From Acidobacteriota bacterium (GTDB lineage: Bacteria > Acidobacteriota > Vicinamibacteria > Vicinamibacterales > 2-12-FULL-66-21): a stretch of DNA of 8,128 nucleotides. Positions 1 to 5,594 of this stretch are shown here, in pieces (position 1 is the first letter of the stretch; each line of letters opens with the position of its first letter). The notes below the pieces were generated by a model. The model was not told where the DNA came from, ran no database searches, and saw only the letters and a list, made by a program, of their open reading frames with translations. The DNA is taken from the NCBI GenBank assembly GCA_013362195.1, contig JABFWM010000086.1:1-8128 (forward strand). Reading direction: 5' to 3'. Both the position numbers and the translations under genes were made by a program.

Positions 1-2
1 CG

Positions 3-845
3 GCGCTGCGCGCCAGGGGCTGCGAGACGGTCGTGCCGTTCGCCCCGCTGTTCTGGTCGTATCCGGAGGGCGTGCTTCCCCACTACACCGTGGACGTGCC
101 GCACAAGGTCATCGAGCAGTCGGCCGACGTGCTGAAGGCATTCGACCTCTGGGCCGATCCGGCGTCGCAGCGCGAGTATCTCGCGCAGCTGCGCTGGCGC
201 CTCTTCTTCGACGTCGACGGCCTCGGCACGCCAGACGTCGCGACGATCTACTTTCCGCCGGACCTGCTGCGGGTGCGCGACGACGAGGCGTTCGTCGACT
301 GCGGCGCGTTCGACGGCGACACGCTGCGCCAGTTCGTGCAGGTGTCGGGCGGCGCGTTCCGCCGCTACACGGCGTTCGAACCCGATCCCGACAACCTGGC
401 CAGACTTCGTGACTCGGTGGCCGCGCTGCCCGCGCCCGTGCGACAGCGAATCGACGTCGTCAACGCCGCCGTCGCGGCGGCGCGCGGCACGGTGACGTTC
501 GCCGCCGGCGGCGGACCGTCGTCGCATGTCGGTGGCGGCGACCTCGAGGTCGACACGGTCGCCATCGACGAGCACTTCGGCGCTGATCGCGTCACCTTCG
601 TCAAGATGGACATCGAGGGCGCTGAACCGGACGCGCTGCGCGGCGCCGCCGCGCACGTCGTCCGTGACGCGCCGGTGCTGGCGGTGTCCTGCTATCATCG
701 CCAGGATCACCTCTGGTCGATTCCGCTGCAGATCGCTTCGATGCGCGACGACTACGCGTTCTTCCTGCGCCCGCATGACCGCGAGGCCTGGGACCTCGTC
801 TGTTACGCGATTCCGCGCGAACGCTTGCCACGCAACCCAGCATGA
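3..845 (+). CDS. FkbM-family SAM-dependent methyltransferase, 5'-truncated by the window edge
   Basis: Likely transfers a methyl group from S-adenosylmethionine to a hydroxyl on a glycan or small molecule in the cytoplasm. Numbering from the GTG at 33 (270 residues to the stop): SAM motif I is FVDCGAFDGDT at 87-97, the acidic loop after strand 2 is FEPDPDN at 115-121, and the FkbM hallmark VKMDIEGAEPDAL is at 190-202, followed by CYHRQDHLW at 220-228. The frame stays open to the left edge and reads ALRARGCETVV before the GTG. This matches the N-terminal Rossmann-like region that precedes the catalytic domain in many FkbM proteins, so I infer that the true start lies outside the window and that the GTG at 33 is internal. 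The stop overlaps the next start by 4 nt (ATGA), making this the first visible gene of the operon. Family assignment is firm; the acceptor is unknown. Confidence 0.9.
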   Translation, partial: ALRARGCETVVPFAPLFWSYPEGVLPHYTVDVPHKVIEQSADVLKAFDLWADPASQREYLAQLRWRLFFDVDGLGTPDVATIYFPPDLLRVRDDEAFVDCGAFDGDTLRQFVQVSGGAFRRYTAFEPDPDNLARLRDSVAALPAPVRQRIDVVNAAVAAARGTVTFAAGGGPSSHVGGGDLEVDTVAIDEHFGADRVTFVKMDIEGAEPDALRGAAAHVVRDAPVLAVSCYHRQDHLWSIPLQIASMRDDYAFFLRPHDREAWDLVCYAIPRERLPRNPA

Positions 846-2041
846 CCACCGCCCACCCGGCGCGCCCGTGTCCGATCTGCGGAAGCGGCGACCGTCGCAT
901 CCTCTTCCGCCAGGAGTTTGCGGCCGTGGACGAAGGGACGGCGTTCACAGGTTACGACGTCGTCGTCTGCATGCGCTGCGGGTTCGGCTATGCGGATCGC
1001 ATTCCGACGCAGGAGGTCTTTGATCGGTACTACCGGGACATGTCGAAGTACGAGTACTCGCACCGCGAGGGTGCGGAGTCCGCGTACGACCAGCGGCGCC
1101 TGGCTCTGATCGCCGAGATCGTCGCGCCGCGGCTGCCCGGGCCCGAGACGCGCGTCCTCGACGTGGGATGCGCCAACGGGCGCCTGCTCGCCAACCTTCG
1201 CGGGCACGGGTTTCCGAACATCGTCGGTCTCGATCCATCGCCAGCGTGCGCTGCGGCCGCCGCGCGCCTCTATGACGTCGACGTGCGCACGATGACGCTC
1301 GCGGAGACGGCCGCCACCGCCGAGCGGTTCGATACCATCATCATGATCGGGGTCTTGGAGCACCTCCGAGACCTGCACGAATCCTTCGATCACCTCCGGA
1401 TGCTGCTGACCGAGGGTGGCCTCCTCTACGTCGAGGTGCCCGACGCGACGGCGTTCGCCGACTGGGACAACGCGCCCTTTCAGGACTTCAGTACCGAACA
1501 CATCAACTTTTTTTCCCCGGTCTCGCTCGACAACCTGATGCACAGGCATGGGTTCCGGCGCGTGTTCCTGGAGCAGAACCATCGAGAGCAGAGCTACCGC
1601 ACGGTGATGTCCAATCTCTCCGCGTTCTATCGCAAGGCCGAGATCGCGGCCACGGACTCACCGGCGGTAGATCGCGATACCGTGAAGGGCCTGGAGCGCT
1701 ACATCGAACGGTCGGCCGCGGAGGATGCGCGGCTGCGGGCCCGCATCGATGCGGTGGTCGATAGCGGGCGGCGGATCCTGGTGTGGGGAGTCGGAACGCA
1801 TACGACCCGCCTGATGGCGACCAGCCGGCTCGCCGACGCGAACATCGACGCCTTCATCGAATCCAATGCGCGCTACCGCGGACGGACGCTGCACGGCCGT
1901 CCGATCCTGCCGCCGGTGGCGCTCAAGGAACGGCGCGAGCCGGTCCTCGTCAGCTCACGTGTCTTTCAGCATGAGATCGCGGCGCAGATCCGCGACGATC
2001 TCAAATGTACGAACGAGCTGATCCTCCTCTACAATGTCTGA
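842..2041 (+). CDS. Class I SAM methyltransferase with N-terminal zinc ribbon and C-terminal Rossmann-like domain (sugar C-methyltransferase type)
   Basis: This 399-residue protein has three parts. A zinc ribbon is formed by Cys10, Cys13, Cys43 and Cys46 (CPIC and CMRC pairs). The SAM-binding core has motif I VLDVGCANGRLL at 105-116, an acidic LDP at 130-132 and GVLEHL at 170-175, then STEHINFFSP at 217-226. The C-terminal domain opens with ILVWGVGTHT at 312-321 and continues with IDAFIESN at 335-342 and GRTLHGRPI at 347-355. This order is that of the Methyltransf_13/23/14 architecture found in deoxysugar C-methyltransferases and related enzymes of polysaccharide clusters. The C-terminal glycine-rich turn is GVGTHT rather than a classical GxGxxG, so nucleotide binding there is uncertain. 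The ATG at 842 overlaps the preceding stop, and its own stop overlaps the next gene by 8 nt. A role in methylating a nucleotide-activated sugar is inferred; O- or N-methylation is not excluded. Confidence 0.88.
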   Translation: MTTAHPARPCPICGSGDRRILFRQEFAAVDEGTAFTGYDVVVCMRCGFGYADRIPTQEVFDRYYRDMSKYEYSHREGAESAYDQRRLALIAEIVAPRLPGPETRVLDVGCANGRLLANLRGHGFPNIVGLDPSPACAAAAARLYDVDVRTMTLAETAATAERFDTIIMIGVLEHLRDLHESFDHLRMLLTEGGLLYVEVPDATAFADWDNAPFQDFSTEHINFFSPVSLDNLMHRHGFRRVFLEQNHREQSYRTVMSNLSAFYRKAEIAATDSPAVDRDTVKGLERYIERSAAEDARLRARIDAVVDSGRRILVWGVGTHTTRLMATSRLADANIDAFIESNARYRGRTLHGRPILPPVALKERREPVLVSSRVFQHEIAAQIRDDLKCTNELILLYNV

Positions 2042-3038
2042 CACTTGCAGTATCACGGTTCTGACGCCCTGTTATAACGAAGCGGACAACGTCGAGACGT
2101 TATACGCGCGCGTCCGGGCCGTCCTGGAGCCCCTCCCGGACTATCGATACGAGCACCTGTTCATCGATAACGCTTCCACCGACGAAACCGTCGCGATCCT
2201 GAGACGGCTTGCCGCCGCCGATCATCGTGTCAAGGTGATCGTGAATACGCGCAACTTCGGGCACGTCCGGTCGCCGTACCACGCGCTCCTGCAGTGCCGC
2301 AGTGATGCCGTCAACGCCATGGCGGCGGACCTGCAGGAACCGCCGGAGCTGCTGCCCAACTTTCTGGCGCAATGGCGGAAGGGCTACAAGGTGGTCCTCG
2401 GCGTGAAGAGTACGAGTCGGGAGTCGTGGCTGATGTTCGCCATCCGGCGGCTCGGCTACGCGGTCATCGATCGGCTCTCCGAAGTGCAGCAGGTGCGGAA
2501 CAGCACCGGGTTTGGCCTTTACGACCACGCATTCGTCTCCGTGCTGCGCCGACTGCCGGATCCGTACCCCTACTTCAGGGGCATCGTCGCCGAGCTCGGG
2601 TTCCAGTACGCGACGATTCCGTACGAGCAGCCGAACCGCCATCAAGGTCTCACCAAGAACAATTTCTTCACGCTCTACGACCTCGGCATGCAGGGCATCG
2701 TCAATCATTCGAAGATTCCCCTTCGACTGGCCACGATGCTGGGCTTCGCCAGCTCGGTCGTCACGTTCGCCACCGCGCTCGTGTACCTCGTGATGAAGCT
2801 GCTTTTCTGGTACAACCTGCCCATCGGTGTGGCCCCGGTGCTCATCGGCCTGTTCTGTGTCGCGTCGGTGCAGCTGTTCTTTCTCGGTGTTCTCGGAGAG
2901 TATGTCGGCTCGATCTACACGCAGGTCAGGAACCGCCCTCTCGTCATCGAAGCAGAGCGCATCAATTTCGACGATGACGTCGCCGACGAGGGCGCCGTTC
3001 GAACGGGTGCAACGCACACGCACCGCGTGCTGAGTTGA
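2034..3038 (+). CDS. Membrane-anchored family 2 glycosyltransferase (GtrB/CsbB/DPM1-like, probable polyprenyl-phosphate sugar synthase)
   Basis: Predicted to move a sugar from a nucleotide sugar to a polyprenyl phosphate on the cytoplasmic face. In 334 residues it shows the GT-A start ITVLTPCYNEADN (7-19), DNAS (45-48), NTRNFGH (71-77), the metal-site region AADLQEPPE (97-105), TGFGLYD (158-164) and a signature around NRHQGLTKNNFF (201-212). Two hydrophobic helices follow at about 232-259 and 264-290, as in GtrB and CsbB. Then comes LGEYVGSIYTQVRNRP (287-302), the usual end of this family. The first Asp of the common DADLQ motif is Ala97, leaving Asp99. The start at 2034 gives an 8-nt overlap with the upstream gene, implying coupled translation. 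The acidic tail after residue 310 looks unconserved. Sugar and lipid specificity cannot be read from the sequence. Confidence 0.9.
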   Translation: MSDTCSITVLTPCYNEADNVETLYARVRAVLEPLPDYRYEHLFIDNASTDETVAILRRLAAADHRVKVIVNTRNFGHVRSPYHALLQCRSDAVNAMAADLQEPPELLPNFLAQWRKGYKVVLGVKSTSRESWLMFAIRRLGYAVIDRLSEVQQVRNSTGFGLYDHAFVSVLRRLPDPYPYFRGIVAELGFQYATIPYEQPNRHQGLTKNNFFTLYDLGMQGIVNHSKIPLRLATMLGFASSVVTFATALVYLVMKLLFWYNLPIGVAPVLIGLFCVASVQLFFLGVLGEYVGSIYTQVRNRPLVIEAERINFDDDVADEGAVRTGATHTHRVLS

Positions 3039-3041
3039 TCC

Positions 3042-3542
3042 GTGGAGAGCGCTCTGCGGCGATGCATCGAGAGACTCGACGCTGCGATCGGCGACCCGAG
3101 GGGTGGACTGCCCGACGAGATCTTCCGCTTCGTCAGCCGACTGACGCCGCTGATCAACGTTGATCTTCTGATCCAGGACGAGCGGGCGCGCACGTTGCTC
3201 ACGTGGCGCGACGACGACCTCTTCGGCGCGGGATGGCACGTGCCGGGTGGCATCATCCGGTACAAGGAGTCCACGGCCGGACGCATCCGCGCCTGCGCGC
3301 ACGACGAACTGGGTACTACCGTCGCGTTCGACGACACGCCGCTTCTGCTCGTCGAGGCGATCGCAGACCAGCGAACGCGCGGGCACCACGTCTCGCTTCT
3401 TTTCCGTTGTCGCCTGCTGCAGCCGGCCGACCCTGCGCGCCGGGCCGATGGCGATCCGCCATCGGTCGGACAGTGGCGCTGGCACGATCGATGTCCGCCG
3501 GACCTGCTGGCCGCGCAGCGCGTGTACGCGCGCTTTCTCTGA
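3042..3542 (+). CDS. Nudix hydrolase, GDP-mannose mannosyl hydrolase-like
   Basis: A 166-residue protein with a recognisable but degenerate Nudix box from Gly70 to Gly91: GGIIRYKE (69-76), seven residues, then ACAHDELG (84-91). The consensus G-x5-E-x7-R-E-x2-E-E-x-G keeps Gly70, Glu76, Glu89 and Gly91, has Asp for one Glu, and lacks the Arg-Glu pair. GDP-mannose mannosyl hydrolases (Gmm) deviate at the same place and also carry the LTPLINVDLLI-type lead-in (34-44) and WHVPGG (65-70) seen here. These enzymes release the sugar from GDP-mannose by substitution at C1 rather than cleaving a pyrophosphate. Assignment to that activity is by resemblance. The GTG start lies 3 nt after the previous stop, without a clear Shine-Dalgarno; no in-frame ATG gives a better N-terminus. 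Its stop overlaps the next start as TGATG. Confidence 0.82.
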   Translation: MESALRRCIERLDAAIGDPRGGLPDEIFRFVSRLTPLINVDLLIQDERARTLLTWRDDDLFGAGWHVPGGIIRYKESTAGRIRACAHDELGTTVAFDDTPLLLVEAIADQRTRGHHVSLLFRCRLLQPADPARRADGDPPSVGQWRWHDRCPPDLLAAQRVYARFL

Positions 3543-4555
3543 TGGCGCTCGACGACGCGACCGGCGGGGCCGGTCCCGCAAGCATTGTGGGCAATGCCAT
3601 GCGCGGACATGTTGGCCGCATCTCTCTCGCCATCGCCATCGTCCTCGCGGCCGTCCTGCTCTACTACTCCGTCCGCGGAATAGATTGGGCGCAGGCAGGG
3701 CGGACGATCGCAGGCGCGGACCCGGCTCCGCTGCTGGGTGCCGCATTGTTCGGCACACTTGCGCTGTTCATGCGGGCGTATCGCTGGCGCATTCTGCTCA
3801 CGGCCGGCGGCAACGTCGGCGTCGCCGATGCGTTCTGGGCGACCGCTGTCGGGTACTTCGGAAACAACTTCCTTCCTGCGCGTGGCGGCGAGATCGTGCG
3901 CACGTTGATGATCACCTCGCGCAGCACGTTGCAGACGGCGTTCGTGCTGGCGACGGCGCTCTCGGAGCGCATCGCCGACGCCATCGCATTGGTGATCATC
4001 AGCGGCGCGGCGCTATCGATAATGCCCGCTCAACCCGGGTGGCTGGCGAAGGCGGCGTGGCCCTTTGCAGTGATCGGAGTGTTTGGCGCGATGGGCATCG
4101 CCATCCTGCCGTTGCTCGGTTCCGCTGGCCGCCGGCTGATCGAGAATGCGCCGGTGCCTCACCGATGGCGTCCGCGGATGCTGATGATGCTCGAGCGGGG
4201 GCTGAGCGGCATCCGTACATTCCATGACGTGCGGCGCCTCTCACAGTTTGTCGCGCTCACCTTTTTTATCTGGTACCTGGACGCTCTGGGAACGGTCTTC
4301 GCGGCGGGAGCGCTCGGTCTGCAGATGCCGCTGCCGGTGGCGCTCCTCGTCATTACGGGACTGAGCCTTGGCAGCGCGCTCCCGTCCACGCCGGGCTACG
4401 TCGGCATCTACCAGTTCGTCGCCGTGACCATCTTGACGCCGTTTGGCTTCAGTCGGACAGACGCGATTGCCTACATTCTGGTCGTGCAGGCGTTGATGTA
4501 TTCACTCATCGGGTTCTGGGGCGCTCTGGGGATGTGGCGTTATCGCCGCGGATGA
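3542..4555 (+). CDS. Flippase-like integral membrane protein, lysylphosphatidylglycerol synthase TM family (UPF0104/AglD-type)
   Basis: A polytopic membrane protein of 337 residues with about seven or eight hydrophobic segments (roughly 27-45, 62-79, 95-108, 130-160, 171-193, 234-258, 264-280, 285-298 and 307-330). Family landmarks are clear: YRWRILL (80-86), GYFGNNFLPARGGEIVR (104-120), ERIAD (142-146) and the proline-glycine turn LPSTPGYVGIYQ (280-291). It has only the membrane domain, without the soluble aminoacyl-transfer domain of MprF, so lipid lysinylation is unlikely. Such stand-alone proteins are commonly found in glycan clusters and are annotated as flippase-like. Its position as the last gene of an operon with a GtrB-like glycosyltransferase suggests moving or handling a lipid-linked sugar, which is inference. 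The ATG at 3542 is chosen for its TGATG overlap; the ATG at 3599 (MRGHVGRISL) would give 318 residues and a more typical short N-terminus. The stop lies 15 bp from the convergent SDR stop. Confidence 0.85.
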   Translation: MALDDATGGAGPASIVGNAMRGHVGRISLAIAIVLAAVLLYYSVRGIDWAQAGRTIAGADPAPLLGAALFGTLALFMRAYRWRILLTAGGNVGVADAFWATAVGYFGNNFLPARGGEIVRTLMITSRSTLQTAFVLATALSERIADAIALVIISGAALSIMPAQPGWLAKAAWPFAVIGVFGAMGIAILPLLGSAGRRLIENAPVPHRWRPRMLMMLERGLSGIRTFHDVRRLSQFVALTFFIWYLDALGTVFAAGALGLQMPLPVALLVITGLSLGSALPSTPGYVGIYQFVAVTILTPFGFSRTDAIAYILVVQALMYSLIGFWGALGMWRYRRG

Positions 4556-4570
4556 CCGGGCCTGGGCAAC

Positions 4571-5392
4571 TCACGGGAGCCATCTGAATCCTGGAACGTT
4601 CGCCTTCAGGTGAGCACGCGCACGGCGATACCCGGCGAGCAGCGCAATGGCGATGGTGTTGCCAAACACGAAGACATAGAAGCGATTCGCCAAGCCTGGA
4701 ATATACCTGACGGGCCCATGTCGGAGCGCCTTGAGTGAAGCGCCGGTGACATCGGCCGGATCCATCCACATCCAGTCGGGTAGACGATGACGATCGAATC
4801 GTTGCATCTCTGGAGTGTCGATGAAACGGGTTCGCGTCAATCCCGGGCAGAGCGCCTGTACTCTTATGCGCGTGCCTTCAAGCTCGATGCCGAGGATCTC
4901 CGTGAAGGTGAGCATGTAGGCCTTCGTTGCGCTGTAGGTCGCCGACTCCGGAAAGCGGGTGAGCGCACTGATCGAGCAGACGTTGACGATACCGCCGCGG
5001 TCGCGCGAAACCATTCGCGGGAGGACGGCCCGGCAGAGTCGTACTCCGGCGACAACGTGCACGTTGATCATCTCGATTTGCCGCTCGACGTCGATCTCCG
5101 CAAACCGCCCCGTTGTGCCGAATCCGGCCGCGTTTATCAGTAGGGCGGGCTGTTCGATTGCGAAGACGCGTTGCTCGACTCGTCGGAGTTGGATCGGATC
5201 CGAGAGGTCCGCCACAAGGCTCTCAACGACGATGCTGTGCCGCGCGGCCAGATCGGCCGCAATCGATTCGAGCGGATCTCTTGACTTATCTATCACCAGC
5301 AGATCGTGCCCGGCGGCGGAGAGCTGTCTCGCGAACTCTGCACCGATGCCGCTGGCGGCGCCGGTGATGATCGCTGTGCCAGGAGCATTCAT
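4571..5392 (-). CDS. Classical short-chain dehydrogenase/reductase (SDR)
   Basis: An NAD(P)-dependent oxidoreductase of 273 residues. The cofactor glycine motif TGAASGIG is at 10-17, and Asp35 at the end of the second strand (LLVIDKS) favours NAD over NADP by the usual SDR rule. ADLSD is at 61-65, NAAG at 87-90, and the catalytic tetrad fits Asn110, Ser140, Tyr153 and Lys157 (YSATK). LCPGLTRTRF (181-190) is the usual post-catalytic loop. The C-terminus has an unusual hydrophobic run at about 238-255 (FYVFVFGNTIAIALLAGY), which could associate with the membrane. The start at 5392 places the glycine motif at the normal distance. The frame can be extended to an ATG at 5587, but those 65 residues are unlike SDRs and cross a promoter-like TATAAT. 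The substrate is unknown; a sugar, lipid or other alcohol/ketone is possible. Whether it belongs functionally with the glycan genes is open. Confidence 0.9.
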   Translation of the reverse strand: MNAPGTAIITGAASGIGAEFARQLSAAGHDLLVIDKSRDPLESIAADLAARHSIVVESLVADLSDPIQLRRVEQRVFAIEQPALLINAAGFGTTGRFAEIDVERQIEMINVHVVAGVRLCRAVLPRMVSRDRGGIVNVCSISALTRFPESATYSATKAYMLTFTEILGIELEGTRIRVQALCPGLTRTRFIDTPEMQRFDRHRLPDWMWMDPADVTGASLKALRHGPVRYIPGLANRFYVFVFGNTIAIALLAGYRRARAHLKANVPGFRWLP

Positions 5393-5411
5393 GTTGTCGC
5401 GTGCTTCTGGA

Positions 5412-5440
5412 ATTATACGCAGCCGTCGGACGGCCGTCCT
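5412..5440 (-). promoter_or_regulatory. Candidate sigma-70-type promoter of the SDR gene
   Basis: Read on the - strand, a perfect TATAAT (5417-5412) is preceded at 17 bp by AGGACG (5440-5435). That keeps only the GAC of the TTGACA consensus, so the -35 is weak. Transcription would begin near 5405, giving a leader of only about 12-14 nt before the ATG at 5392, with no clear Shine-Dalgarno. The TATAAT stands out in very G+C-rich DNA and lies in a true intergenic gap of 202 bp. Confidence 0.5.
5423..5439. promoter_or_regulatory. Overlapping palindromes in the SDR promoter, possible operator
   Basis: GGACGGCCGTCC (5428-5439) is a perfect 12-bp palindrome, and CCGTC-G-GACGG (5423-5433) is a second one sharing bases with it. 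Together they cover the spacer and most of the candidate -35 of the SDR promoter, where a repressor would block RNA polymerase. Short G+C-only palindromes also arise by chance in such DNA, so the role is a hypothesis. Confidence 0.35.
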
Positions 5441-5504
5441 TACCATGCCATCAGCCGGAGCCGGCGCGTCGACATGGCTGCGGAGTTCCGGGCGGATATA
5501 GAAT

Positions 5505-5516
5505 CTGCCCGGGCAG
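5505..5516. repeat. Perfect 12-bp palindrome CTGCCCGGGCAG in the YfhO-SDR intergenic gap
   Basis: The palindrome sits near the middle of the 202-bp gap between the YfhO-type stop (5595) and the SDR start (5392). As RNA it could only form by pairing without a loop, so it is more likely a protein site or chance than a terminator. No T-run follows on either strand. I see no intrinsic terminator elsewhere in this gap. Confidence 0.3.
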
Positions 5517-5594
5517 CGAGAGGATTCGTCGGCTGTCTCCGTTCTACCAGCCGTGTCTCGACAATGTTCGGGGAGCACCCGAGCCATGGACTGG

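Noticed and set aside
1508..1518. T7C4 run in the second methyltransferase gene as a slippage or phase-variation site
   Set aside because: The run encodes a conserved-looking INFFSP segment in frame; seven T is modest, and no out-of-frame product is suggested.
2100..3758. A 552-codon open frame on the - strand opposite the GT2 and Nudix genes
   Set aside because: It crosses three well-supported + strand genes, has biased low-complexity composition and shows no domain; it is an antisense shadow.
4546..4600. Shared bidirectional terminator between the convergent operon and SDR
   Set aside because: Only 15 bp separate the stops, and I see no stable hairpin followed by a T-run on either strand.
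5393..5587. A 65-residue N-terminal extension of the SDR starting at 5587
   Set aside because: The extra residues do not look like an SDR or a signal peptide, and they would place the TATAAT inside the coding region. The start at 5392 gives the normal distance to the glycine motif.
5566..5592. Terminator after the YfhO-type gene (TCGGG/CCCGA stem on the - strand)
   Set aside because: The stem is only 5 bp and has no T-run after it; too weak to call.
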